A DNA stretch of 49,201 nucleotides from Paenibacillus illinoisensis NBRC 15959. Lineage in GTDB: Bacteria; Bacillota; Bacilli; Paenibacillales; Paenibacillaceae. A model generated the notes under the pieces. The model worked only from the letters and a program-made list of their open reading frames with translations, had not been told where the DNA came from and did not search any database. The stretch's first letter is position 1. Each line of letters starts with the position of its first letter. The stretch is taken from the NCBI RefSeq assembly GCF_004000925.1, contig NZ_BIME01000021.1, forward strand, positions 1 to 49,201, written 5' to 3'. The position numbers and the translations under genes are program-made. Below, piece by piece: positions 7,778-15,397 of the stretch.

Positions 7778-9031
7778 CTATTCCGTTTCACGCCACACAT
7801 CTGCACCAAGAAGACGCAGGTTGGTGACAAGGTGGTCGTAGCCACGATCAATAAACTCGACGCCTGTCACTTCAGTCACACCTTCTTTAACCGTCAGACC
7901 GGCAATGACCAGCGCTGCTCCGGCACGAAGATCCGATGCTTTTACTTTGGCCGCATTCAGTGCACCGCCTTCAATGATGGCTGAACGACCTTCCACTCGA
8001 ATCTTGGCGCCCATACGCACCAGTTCTGGCACATGCTTAAATCGATTGCTGTATACAAAATCGCTCAGGACACTTACGCCTGTCGCTTGAGTTAGTACAC
8101 TTGTCATCGGAGACTGCAAATCGGTCGGGAATCCCGGATACACCAGTGCCTTAACATCCACATGACTATAGGAAGGTTGTCCAATGACACGAATACTCTC
8201 ATCCATCTCTTCAATGCCCACACCCATCTCCAGCAATTTGGCAGTTAACGCCTCCAGATGTTTGGGAATGACATTGTCGATCAAAACATTACCGCGCGTT
8301 GCCGCTGCGGCGATCATATACGTACCCGCCTGTATGCGGTCCGGGATAATGGAATGACGGCAGCCTTTGAGCTCCGACACGCCCTCAATACGAATCGTTT
8401 CAGTACCCGCACCCTTGATGCTGGCACCCATTGAATTCAAAAGTGTTGCTACATCTATAATCTCAGGCTCTTTAGCCGCGTTTTCGATAATTGTAGAGCC
8501 TTTGGCACGTGTTGCCGCCAGCATAATGTTAATGGTTGCACCTACACTGCTTACATCCAGGTAAATCTTAGCTCCACGCAGCTCTTTGGCATGCAGATGG
8601 ATGGATCCATGTTCGTTCGTTACCGTTGCGCCAAGCGCTTCAAAACCTTTGATATGTTGGTCAATCGGACGAGGCTCAAAGTTACAACCTCCAGGCAAAC
8701 CAATTGTTGCTTCTTTGAATCTTCCAAGCAATGCCCCCATCATATAATACGAAGCACGCAGCTTCTTCACGGGACCATTCGGCATAGGTATAGATTTGAT
8801 ATCGGAAGGATCGATCTTCATCTGACTGCCTTCCCAGAATACACGAGCTCCGAGTTCCTCCAAAATTTCCGCATAAACCGCCACATCACTCAAAAGTGGC
8901 AGGTTATCCAGCACGACCTCTGATTCGGCAAGCAATGCTGCAGGAATAAGCGCAATGGCGCTGTTCTTGGCGCCGCTTATGGTTACAGTCCCCTGTAACG
9001 GACGTCCGCCACTAATCATCAATTTTTCCAT
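7778..9031 (-). CDS. murA: UDP-N-acetylglucosamine 1-carboxyvinyltransferase (MurA/MurZ)
   Basis: First committed step of peptidoglycan synthesis: transfers enolpyruvate from PEP to UDP-GlcNAc; target of fosfomycin. 417 residues from the ATG at 9031 (MEKLMISGG, matching the family start); longer in-frame starts to 9127 are rejected. The active-site cysteine is C116 in LPGGCNFEPRP and the conserved Lys-Asn pair is at 22-23 (GAKNSA). The place between fbaA and rho corresponds to the second Bacillus copy (murZ, also murAB), so a further murA may exist elsewhere. The ribosome site AGGGGG is rather far (about 12 bases). Confidence 0.96.
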   Translation of the reverse strand: MEKLMISGGRPLQGTVTISGAKNSAIALIPAALLAESEVVLDNLPLLSDVAVYAEILEELGARVFWEGSQMKIDPSDIKSIPMPNGPVKKLRASYYMMGALLGRFKEATIGLPGGCNFEPRPIDQHIKGFEALGATVTNEHGSIHLHAKELRGAKIYLDVSSVGATINIMLAATRAKGSTIIENAAKEPEIIDVATLLNSMGASIKGAGTETIRIEGVSELKGCRHSIIPDRIQAGTYMIAAAATRGNVLIDNVIPKHLEALTAKLLEMGVGIEEMDESIRVIGQPSYSHVDVKALVYPGFPTDLQSPMTSVLTQATGVSVLSDFVYSNRFKHVPELVRMGAKIRVEGRSAIIEGGALNAAKVKASDLRAGAALVIAGLTVKEGVTEVTGVEFIDRGYDHLVTNLRLLGADVWRETE

Positions 9032-9111
9032 AAAGCTTAATGTCCCCCTACGTGTTTTGCAGCCGATGAACGGCATGACGTGCTGATGGCTCCCTACGTG
9101 AAATAAGGTGT

Positions 9112-9148
9112 GAAAATGGAAAGACACCGGCTAGGCGGTGTTCTTTCC
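9112..9148 (-). terminator. Probable terminator after fbaA
   Basis: Stem GGAAAG-ACACCG/CGGTGT-CTTTCC (one bulged base), 5-base loop, followed only by a weak T-rich run (ATTTTC), so termination may be partial with read-through into murA. Confidence 0.6.
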
Positions 9149-9178
9149 ACTTCACAGTATGGAACTGGTAAAGATAAA

Positions 9179-10033
9179 TTACGCTTTGTTGTTGGAACCA
9201 AACTCGCGGATTTTACCTTTAACGGTTTCTTTGATTGCTTCACGGCCTGGTACGATGAACGTACGTGGATCGTAAGCATCTGGTTTAGCTGCAAGCACTT
9301 CACGAACCGCTTTTGTGAACGAAATTTGGTTCTCCGTGTTTACGTTAATTTTGGAAGTACCCAGGGAAATGGCTTTATCGATGTCATGTTTAGGAATACC
9401 TGTACCACCGTGCAATACGAGTGGAACTTGTACCGCATCACGAACTTCTTCCATTTCTTTGAAGCCGAGGTTTGGCTCGCCTTGGTAAGGACCGTGTACG
9501 GAACCCAGAGCTGGTGCCAATGTGTCGATACCTGTTTCTTTGACGATACGGATACACTCGTTCAAGTCAGCGTATTGGATGCCGCCGATAACGTCATCTT
9601 CCTGGCCGCCAACAGTACCTACTTCAGCTTCAACGGAAACGCCTTTAGCGTGTGCATATTCAACGACTTTTTTCGTCATTTCAATGTTCTCGTCGATGGA
9701 GTGGTGGGAACCGTCGATCATAACGGAAGTGAATCCGGCATCGATTGCTTCTTTACATTTATCAAAGCTGGAACCGTGGTCCAGGTGAATCGCAACTTCA
9801 ACGGTGATTTTCATGTCATGAATAAGTCCTTCTACCATTTTAACTACTGTGTAGAAGCCACCCATGTGACGTGCTGCACCTTCGGATACACCAAGGATTA
9901 CAGGAGATTTCTCTTCTTCTGCAGCTGCAAGAATCGCTTGAGTCCACTCAAGGTTATTGATGTTGTATTGACCAACTGCATATTTTCCTTCAAGTGCTTT
10001 GTTCAACATGTTTGTCATAGAAACTAATGGCAT
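9179..10033 (-). CDS. fbaA: Class II fructose-bisphosphate aldolase
   Basis: Zinc-dependent aldolase that splits fructose-1,6-bisphosphate into DHAP and glyceraldehyde-3-phosphate, and the reverse in gluconeogenesis. 284 residues. AIHLDHGSSF (81-90) carries the catalytic Asp85 and zinc ligand His86; the later LVLHGGTGIP and NVNTENQ motifs bind zinc, potassium and phosphate. Strong AGGAGG before ATG 10033; longer in-frame starts to 10390 are not used. High expression is suggested by biased codons and a strong -10. Located between spo0F and murA as in B. subtilis, but without the transaldolase gene found there. Confidence 0.97.
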   Translation of the reverse strand: MPLVSMTNMLNKALEGKYAVGQYNINNLEWTQAILAAAEEEKSPVILGVSEGAARHMGGFYTVVKMVEGLIHDMKITVEVAIHLDHGSSFDKCKEAIDAGFTSVMIDGSHHSIDENIEMTKKVVEYAHAKGVSVEAEVGTVGGQEDDVIGGIQYADLNECIRIVKETGIDTLAPALGSVHGPYQGEPNLGFKEMEEVRDAVQVPLVLHGGTGIPKHDIDKAISLGTSKINVNTENQISFTKAVREVLAAKPDAYDPRTFIVPGREAIKETVKGKIREFGSNNKA

Positions 10034-10097
10034 GGTTTCAATCCTCCTAGGGTTTGGGTTGTGTCTATGGTTTTTAGCCGAAATCACATACGGGCTT

Positions 10098-10106
10098 ATT
10101 ATACCA
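10098..10106 (-). promoter_or_regulatory. fbaA promoter, extended -10
   Basis: Minus-strand TGGTATAAT (10106-10098), an extended -10 with a perfect hexamer; no good -35 at the normal distance. About 65 bases before the fbaA start. Confidence 0.65.
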
Positions 10107-10135
10107 CATCCCATGTCAAATACTAAACAAGCATT

Positions 10136-10163
10136 TGCAAAAATGCTGTGCTTTGCAGCACAG
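10136..10163 (-). terminator. Second terminator-like hairpin after spo0F
   Basis: Stem CTGTGC/GCACAG, extending by looser pairs, followed by CATTTTTG on the minus strand, just upstream of the fbaA promoter. Confidence 0.5.
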
Positions 10164-10267
10164 TTTTCATAGACACCGCATGAAGCCGCTCCCATTTCCA
10201 ATATTCCCTCGTTAATTGGTCGAAATACCCATTGCCCCCAAGAAGTACATGCCCTATAGAGCACAGA

Positions 10268-10293
10268 CAAAAAAATCCTGTATTCACAGGATT
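10268..10293 (-). terminator. Terminator of spo0F
   Basis: Stem AATCCTG/CAGGATT with a 6-base loop and seven T. The spo0F stop codon lies at the foot of the stem. Confidence 0.9.
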
Positions 10294-10679
10294 CAGCTGC
10301 ACCTATTCGCCGTATCATTGCGAAGCTGCATGTTGACGGCCACGCGCATTTCATCAATATCGAACGGCTTCGTGAAATGCATAAGTGCACCGAGATCAGT
10401 AGCTTCCTTAATCATGTCCAGTTCGCCATAAGCTGTCATCATGATAACTTTGATATCCGGATCAATTTCCTTGATATGCTTCAAAATTTCAAGGCCATCC
10501 ATGCCTGGAATCTTCATATCGAGCAACACTAGATCAGGTTTATCTGTATTCACAATTTCCAGAGCTATCTTGCCATTGGGAGCCTGGAATGTGTTATATC
10601 CCTCACTGCTGAATACTTCCATTAAGAGGATTCGAATCCCGTTCTGGTCATCAACGATTAACACTTTTTTATTTTCCAC
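10293..10679 (-). CDS. spo0F: Sporulation phosphorelay response regulator Spo0F
   Basis: Single-domain receiver that takes phosphate from sporulation kinases and passes it to Spo0B, then Spo0A. 128 residues, receiver domain only. The acidic pocket is D10 and D11, the phosphorylated residue is D54 (LLDMKIPGMDG), with T82 and K104 (TKPFD): all key residues sit at the same numbers as in B. subtilis Spo0F. Located between pyrG and fbaA, the conserved place. The sensor kinase at 36.7-39.1 kb could be one of its donors, but that is only a guess. Confidence 0.95.
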   Translation of the reverse strand: MENKKVLIVDDQNGIRILLMEVFSSEGYNTFQAPNGKIALEIVNTDKPDLVLLDMKIPGMDGLEILKHIKEIDPDIKVIMMTAYGELDMIKEATDLGALMHFTKPFDIDEMRVAVNMQLRNDTANRCS

Positions 10680-10756
10680 TCTGTAACCTCCTGGATTTTA
10701 GGAAAGCATGTATTTCTCCGAATCTGGATAACTATCCCATAGTCGTCATGATAAGT

Positions 10757-10781
10757 ATTCTACCCTTCCCATTAAAATCCT
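10757..10781 (-). promoter_or_regulatory. Sigma-H-type promoter of spo0F
   Basis: Minus-strand AGGATTT (10781-10775), 14-base spacer, GAAT (10760-10757), agreeing with the sigma-H pattern AGGAWWT-N12/14-GAAT. B. subtilis spo0F is known to have a sigma-H promoter. No clear Spo0A box was seen. Confidence 0.65.
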
Positions 10782-10848
10782 GCCCCACGTACAAATTACA
10801 GCAAACATTTTATCCCTGTCACACTTGCATGGGAGCTATTGCAGAAAC

Positions 10849-10909
10849 AAAAAAAGAGGTGCTCACCGCACCAGCCTGCAAACACAGGCCAATCGGCAAA
10901 CACCCCTCT
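10849..10909 (-). terminator. Terminator of pyrG
   Basis: Outer arms AGAGG and CCTCT, strong inner hairpin CCTG/CAGG, followed by TTTTTTT on the minus strand. Confidence 0.75.
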
Positions 10910-10931
10910 ACATTATCGGGTAAACTTGATA

Positions 10932-12536
10932 TTATTTTTCTGCATTTTCCAAAGAAGCTTTTACGAATTCACGGAACAATGGCTGTGGACGGTTCGGACG
11001 GGATGTAAATTCCGGATGGAATTGTACAGCCAGGAACCATGGGTGTCCCGGAAGTTCCACGATCTCAACCAGACGGCCATCCGGAGATGTACCGGAGATG
11101 ACCAGACCTGCTTTTTCAATCGCTTCACGGTACTCATTGTTGAACTCATACCGGTGACGGTGTCTCTCATATACCAGCTCGTCATCATAACATGCCATAG
11201 CCAAAGAACCTTCTTGCAGCTTACAAGGATATAGACCCAGACGCATTGTACCGCCCAGATTTTCGATATCTTTTTGTTCTGGCAGCAGGTCGATTACCGG
11301 GAATTCGGTAGCCGGGTTAATCTCGGAGCTGTTCGCACCATTCAGGCCCACAATGGAACGTGCATATTCGATTACGGAAACCTGCATACCCAGGCAAATA
11401 CCGAAGAATGGAATATTTTTCTCACGGGCATAACGGATCGCTGACACTTTACCTTCGATACCACGATCTCCGAAACCACCCGGAACAAGGATACCGCCAA
11501 CACCATGCAGCAGGTCGCCTACGTTCTCGTCAGTGATATCTTCGGAATGGATCCAGCGAATCTTCACATCTGCATTGGATGCAAATCCTGCATGAGACAG
11601 GGATTCAACAACACTCAAATAAGCATCGTGCAGTGCTACATATTTACCAACAATGGCAATCTCAACTGTACGCTGCAATTTGCTGATGCGGTCAACCAGC
11701 CCTTCCCACTCGCTCATATCCGGTGCAGGAGTGGTCAGCTTCAGGTGATTTACCACGATTTCATCCAAACCTTCTTCACGCAGGTTCAAAGGTACTTCAT
11801 ACAACGTGCTTGCATCGCGACATTCAACTACGGCATTTTCATCAATGTCACAGAAGAGAGCGATTTTGGCTTTCATGTCTTTAGACAGCTCGTACTCTGT
11901 ACGGCATACAATCACATTTGGCTGAATACCGATACTGCGCAATTCTTTCACGCTGTGCTGGGTTGGTTTGGTTTTCACTTCACCAGCTGCCTTGATGTAA
12001 GGAATCAGCGTTACATGGATATACATTACGTTGTCACGGCCAACATCACTCTTGATCTGACGAATAGCTTCCAGGAAAGGCAAGCTCTCGATATCGCCTA
12101 CAGTTCCGCCGATCTCTGTAATAACAACATCCGAACCTGCTTCACGTCCAGCGCGGAATACGCGCTCCTTGATCTCGTTCGTAATGTGCGGAATAACTTG
12201 TACCGTACCGCCGAGGTATTCTCCGCGCCGCTCTTTGCTAATAACGGAGGAATACACTTTACCCGTCGTGACGTTGCTGTTTTTGGAGAGGTTGATATCG
12301 ATAAAACGTTCATAGTGACCAAGGTCCAAATCCGTTTCCGCGCCATCATCCGTTACAAAAACCTCACCGTGCTGATAAGGACTCATTGTTCCCGGGTCAA
12401 TGTTGATGTATGGGTCAAATTTTTGAATAGTTACCTTGAGACCTCTGTTTTTCAGCAGTCTGCCCAACGAGGCAGCCGTGATCCCTTTACCCAGGGAGGA
12501 CACAACTCCGCCCGTCACGAAAATATACTTTGTCAC
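10932..12536 (-). CDS. pyrG: CTP synthase
   Basis: Makes CTP from UTP, ATP and glutamine. 534 residues. The synthase domain begins with KYIFVTGGVVSSLGKG (P-loop, about 3-18) and carries the UTP/CTP site region (about 110-200). The class I glutaminase domain shows the nucleophile motif FFGICLGMQ and a C-terminal His-Pro-Glu (QFHPEF). The start is GTG at 12536, with AGGAGGG eight bases before; a longer frame to 12629 lacks a site. Expression is probably controlled by CTP-sensing attenuation in the leader (separate entries). Confidence 0.97.
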   Translation of the reverse strand: MTKYIFVTGGVVSSLGKGITAASLGRLLKNRGLKVTIQKFDPYINIDPGTMSPYQHGEVFVTDDGAETDLDLGHYERFIDINLSKNSNVTTGKVYSSVISKERRGEYLGGTVQVIPHITNEIKERVFRAGREAGSDVVITEIGGTVGDIESLPFLEAIRQIKSDVGRDNVMYIHVTLIPYIKAAGEVKTKPTQHSVKELRSIGIQPNVIVCRTEYELSKDMKAKIALFCDIDENAVVECRDASTLYEVPLNLREEGLDEIVVNHLKLTTPAPDMSEWEGLVDRISKLQRTVEIAIVGKYVALHDAYLSVVESLSHAGFASNADVKIRWIHSEDITDENVGDLLHGVGGILVPGGFGDRGIEGKVSAIRYAREKNIPFFGICLGMQVSVIEYARSIVGLNGANSSEINPATEFPVIDLLPEQKDIENLGGTMRLGLYPCKLQEGSLAMACYDDELVYERHRHRYEFNNEYREAIEKAGLVISGTSPDGRLVEIVELPGHPWFLAVQFHPEFTSRPNRPQPLFREFVKASLENAEK

Positions 12537-12618
12537 TGTTATTACCCTCCTAATATAAATGCAGAAATTCAGGCGATATATGGTGTTATCGTAACCCGTT
12601 TCCCAGGTAATCATCGTT

Positions 12619-12665
12619 AAAAAGAGCAATGGCAGAAATTCCCTGCATCTGCGTACTGCTCTTTT
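12619..12665 (-). terminator. Second terminator-like hairpin in the pyrG leader
   Basis: Arms AAAAGAGCA (12665-12657) and TGCTCTTTTT (12628-12619), inner pairs GCAGA/TCTGC, ends in five T. Could work as an additional attenuator. Confidence 0.6.
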
Positions 12666-12866
12666 GTGCGAAGACCGTGTGTAAACCTTGTTCTACAGCT
12701 AAGAATGGTGCAAATTTTCCGAAAGCCAAACATCCATGCCTGTCCCCAAGATGGCATCAACCCATCTCTTGACGACGTTTTTTTATATACAAAAAATGGG
12801 CCACGGATGTTTGGCCGGGAGCGTGCGGAAATCAATCATTTTGCAATATTCTGCCTCTAAAAATAC

Positions 12867-12901
12867 AAAAAAAAGTACTCCCGCAGGACGGGGCACTTTT
12901 T
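12867..12901 (-). terminator. pyrG attenuator
   Basis: Minus-strand stem AAAAAGT/ACTTTTT with inner CCCG/CGGG, ending in eight T. The left arm has GCCCCG, able to pair with a run of G added at the 5' end of the transcript. This fits the B. subtilis mechanism in which low CTP causes repeated G incorporation at GGGC and opens the terminator. Confidence 0.8.
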
Positions 12902-12947
12902 ATAAAAAACATAAATATATTCTCGCTCATTCATAAGCCCATGCAAT

Positions 12948-12976
12948 AGTTTACCCGTTACCCCGTTCGCTGTCAA
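12948..12976 (-). promoter_or_regulatory. pyrG promoter
   Basis: Minus-strand TTGACA (12976-12971), exactly 17 bases, TAAACT (12953-12948). The predicted start is the first G of GGGC at 12940, eight bases after the -10. A perfect 10-bp inverted repeat (TTTACCCGTT/AACGGGTAAA, 12950-12959 and 12995-13004) brackets the -35 and overlaps the -10; it may be the rpoE terminator stem or an operator. Confidence 0.85.
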
Positions 12977-13026
12977 GGCTGACTATCTGGGGAAAACGGG
13001 TAAATTATCGACGTCAAAAATGACGG

Positions 13027-13599
13027 TTACTTATCGGAATCGTCGTCAAAATCATCCTCGTCTTCGGACTCATCTTCATCGTCTTCATCGAGGTCTTCGT
13101 CATCCAAATCATCATCTTCAACCAGAACTTCTTCATCGCTGTCATCTTCATCAAAGATGTCGTCATCGTCATCGTCATCGTCGTCATCATCATCTTGATC
13201 GTCATTGGCATTGTCGAAGTCTTCGTCGCTGTTGTAGCTGTCTTCCTCTTCGCCAAAGTCCTCATCTTCCAGATCATCGTCTTCATCGTTGATGATGCGC
13301 GGACGCTTCGCACCCGTCATGGAGTCTTCTGTTCCACCTACTGGATACCAGCGTTTCAATCCCCAAAGACTTGTACCGACGCAGGCAAAACGGCCATCGA
13401 TATTGATCTCGGTATATAGCTGGGCGATAAACTCGTTGATTTCTTCATCAGTCATTCCGCGCTGTTTCGCTACCTCATTCATCAAATCACGGTAGTAGTA
13501 CGGCGTATTGGCCGCTTTCAGCACCATAAAGGCAAGGTCAACCAAAGGAATCTCTCTTACCTTCTCTTTATCAATTTTCAAATTGAGCGAGGTACTCAC
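13027..13599 (-). CDS. rpoE: RNA polymerase delta subunit
   Basis: Gram-positive-specific polymerase subunit that lowers non-specific DNA binding and speeds recycling. 190 residues from a GTG at 13599 with GAGGAAG upstream. The N-terminal winged-helix (HARE-HTH) domain covers about 1-90 (VDLAFMVLKAANTPYYYRDLMNEV, DGRFACVGTSLWGLKRWYP). The rest is an Asp/Glu-only tail with almost no positive charge, as known for delta. It sits upstream of pyrG as in B. subtilis. Confidence 0.96.
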   Translation of the reverse strand: MSTSLNLKIDKEKVREIPLVDLAFMVLKAANTPYYYRDLMNEVAKQRGMTDEEINEFIAQLYTEINIDGRFACVGTSLWGLKRWYPVGGTEDSMTGAKRPRIINDEDDDLEDEDFGEEEDSYNSDEDFDNANDDQDDDDDDDDDDDDIFDEDDSDEEVLVEDDDLDDEDLDEDDEDESEDEDDFDDDSDK

Positions 13600-13800
13600 T
13601 GACAGACACTTCCTCTCACACATAATTCACTTTATATCCCTACGAGCTGGACTGTTACGTATAACATATCCATTAACAAACCTAAGTAAAACCTATTTAG
13701 CGGTAAAAAGCAAGTTTTTATGTAGGCATTTGATATAAATTCAAGGTGCTGTGCTTCCCGTTTGCAAATATGTCGATTCTGTAAAAGTTAGCGAAAAATG

Positions 13801-13823
13801 AAAAAGACGGAGTCCCCTCCGCC
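13801..13823 (-). terminator. Insulating terminator upstream of rpoE
   Basis: GGCGGAG/CTCCGTC stem with a 4-base loop and TTTTT on the minus strand. No gene ends here; it would stop leftward transcription crossing the protease gene antisense. Confidence 0.7.
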
Positions 13824-13915
13824 TTCTGACTGTATACCCCTGAAGGATCGCTCCTCGCCAGGGTCCCCGCAAGAGCCCTCTAGCCCTCCATCCATCATAT
13901 GTCCCTGCGCCCGTT

Positions 13916-13944
13916 TTGACACGGAGAGAACGTCTTTTTGTAAA
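13916..13944 (+). promoter_or_regulatory. Promoter of the S8 protease gene
   Basis: TTGACA (13916-13921), 17-base spacer, TGTAAA (13939-13944). Confidence 0.65.
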
Positions 13945-13968
13945 AAAAGGGCAAGTTCCCCATGCGGC

Positions 13969-14009
13969 GGGATGAACGCATTCATAGAATACCTCAGCAT
14001 GTTCATCCC
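13969..14009 (+). promoter_or_regulatory. Leader hairpin before the protease ribosome site
   Basis: Perfect 9-bp inverted repeat GGGATGAAC/GTTCATCCC with a 23-base loop, ending right before the GAAGGGGG ribosome site. It may affect translation or mRNA stability. Confidence 0.5.
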
Positions 14010-14026
14010 GAAGGGGGCAGCCCATA

Positions 14027-15181
14027 ATGGACTATACTGGTTTTTTGCATCAATTAGTTGAAGGAATGCAACGTCCTGAACCGGAACAGGCAGGGCGATA
14101 TCTGATCCGGTTCGCCAAACCTGGACAGTATGAAGCCTGTCTGCTTGAGCTCTCGCGGATGCGGAATGAGCATACTCATCTTAGCATGGTACGATCCTCA
14201 CGGCTGGCCCGCTCCATTATCGCTCCGATCCATTGTCCGGAGGTTCTGGATCCATACCGTGATGAGATTACTGTAGAGGAAGATATGCAAATCTCCCTTC
14301 ATGCAACAGCACTTCACAACAAGCCGGCCACAGCTCAAGGGGTTCCATGGGGAGTGAAGCAGATTCGTGCACCGAAAGTATGGTCCGTCTCCACAGGACA
14401 CCGGATCAAAATCGGCGTGATCGATACAGGTGCCGATTATCACCACCCTGATCTCAGATACTCCCTGGCTCGCGGGATCAACCTGTTAAACCGCAGTCTG
14501 CTTCCTCATGACGACAACGGTCATGGTACCCATATTGCCGGAACGATCGCCGCAGCGAATAGCACGGAAGGCATGATCGGTGTGGCTCCACGTTCCCTGA
14601 TCTATCCGGTCAAGGCATTTGACCATAACGGTTCCGCCTATGTCTCTGACATTGTACTGGGCATCGATTGGTGTGTGCGTAACCGGGTCGATATTATCAA
14701 TATGAGTTTCGGCATGAAAACCCGCAGCAAGGCACTCCTTGATGTGGTTAACCGTGCACATCAGGCTGGCATCGTCATTGTCGCTTCGTCAGGAAATGAC
14801 GGCAAACGCCGCAGCATCGATTATCCTGCACGTTATCCGCAGACCATTTCGGTGGGAGCCACCGACAAAAATCGGCGGATTGCATCCTTCAGCAACCGCG
14901 GCGCATATGTGGATGTCTATGCCCCTGGCGACAAGATCATCTCTTCCTGGGTGCAGGGCAAGCACCATGAGATGAGTGGCACATCCATGGCTACGTCCCA
15001 TGTGAGCGGCGCTATTGCGCTGCTGCTCGCGAAACATCCGGGTCTCTCGCCCAGCGAGATCAAGGCGCTGGTCAAGCGCGCAACCGTTCCGCTGCGCGCA
15101 CGCAAGTCCACCACCGCGAAGAGCAAAGTGCGCGGTGGCGAGATTGACGCACTCCGGCTGATGCAGGAGGGCGGCGGGTGA
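14027..15181 (+). CDS. Subtilisin-like serine protease (family S8)
   Basis: 384 residues with the full catalytic triad: D133 (VIDTGAD), H167 (NGHGTH) and S320 (SGTSMA), plus the oxyanion Asn near 257 (SSGND). The first 100 residues look like an inhibitor-type propeptide. No N-terminal hydrophobic signal peptide is visible, so it is either an intracellular protease, as ISP-like enzymes are, or leaves by another path. The last 40 codons are clearly richer in G+C than the rest. Only plus-strand gene in this stretch, convergent with argS; own promoter and leader hairpin. Confidence 0.9.
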   Translation: MDYTGFLHQLVEGMQRPEPEQAGRYLIRFAKPGQYEACLLELSRMRNEHTHLSMVRSSRLARSIIAPIHCPEVLDPYRDEITVEEDMQISLHATALHNKPATAQGVPWGVKQIRAPKVWSVSTGHRIKIGVIDTGADYHHPDLRYSLARGINLLNRSLLPHDDNGHGTHIAGTIAAANSTEGMIGVAPRSLIYPVKAFDHNGSAYVSDIVLGIDWCVRNRVDIINMSFGMKTRSKALLDVVNRAHQAGIVIVASSGNDGKRRSIDYPARYPQTISVGATDKNRRIASFSNRGAYVDVYAPGDKIISSWVQGKHHEMSGTSMATSHVSGAIALLLAKHPGLSPSEIKALVKRATVPLRARKSTTAKSKVRGGEIDALRLMQEGGG

Positions 15182-15182
15182 T

Positions 15183-15390
15183 GGGGCAGCTGCGTATTTC
15201 CACTGCCCCTGGGGTCTTGCCAGCAGCAGCCTTTGGCAGGCTGGCTGGCTCGGTGCCCGGCTGGTCCGCCAAGCCTTGGCGGGATGGAGCACCGGGCACA
15301 GCAAAAAAGTCTCCATGTCCACGCTGCATAGCAGGCGTGATGCATGGAGACTTTTTGCCATGGGCCAAGCCGCTGCTGCGATGCTTGGCC
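15183..15390. repeat. Cluster of five perfect hairpins
   Basis: In about 210 bases: GGGGCAG/CTGCCCC (15183-15209), GCCAGC/GCTGGC (15219-15245), GTGCCCGG/CCGGGCAC (15253-15299) enclosing CCGCCAAG/CTTGGCGG (15266-15282), the bidirectional terminator (15301-15358), and GGCCAAGC/GCTTGGCC (15363-15390, the last close to the argS stop codon). No gene. Confidence 0.8.
15301..15358. terminator. Bidirectional terminator, protease and argS
   Basis: 16-bp near-perfect arms GCAAAAAAGTCTCCATG and CATGGAGACTTTTTGC with inner CACGC/GCGTG. T runs on both strands, so it serves both convergent genes. Confidence 0.9.
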
Positions 15391-15397
15391 TTACGGT

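Larger units (their letters stand above)
12537..12940 (-). promoter_or_regulatory. Long structured pyrG leader
   Basis: About 400 bases of untranslated leader. It starts with GGGC (12940-12937), then an attenuator (12867-12901), a long inverted repeat (GCCAAACATCC, arms 12725-12735 and 12805-12815) that encloses two smaller hairpins (T6/A6 and GATGG/CCATC), and a second terminator-like hairpin (12619-12665). The 72-residue minus-strand frame at 12617-12835 lies within these stems and does not look real. Confidence 0.7.
13600..14026. other. Divergent region between rpoE and the S8 protease
   Basis: Holds the rpoE upstream region (13600-13740, AT-rich, no promoter fixed), a minus-strand terminator, the plus-strand protease promoter and a 9-bp hairpin before the protease ribosome site. 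Overlapping frames here show no protein-like character. Confidence 0.6.

Noticed and set aside
9110..10027. 305-residue plus-strand frame opposite fbaA
   Set aside because: It is the complement of a strongly codon-biased real gene and encodes a Phe/Cys/His-rich product unlike any protein.
11505..12620. 371-residue plus-strand frame opposite pyrG
   Set aside because: Antisense shadow of a highly conserved gene with no ribosome site.
12617..12835. 72-residue minus-strand frame in the pyrG leader
   Set aside because: Lies across inverted repeats, no ribosome site, no protein-like sequence.
13014..13313. His/Arg-rich and Met/Thr-rich frames over the rpoE tail
   Set aside because: They arise from the GAT/GAA repeats coding the acidic tail of delta factor.
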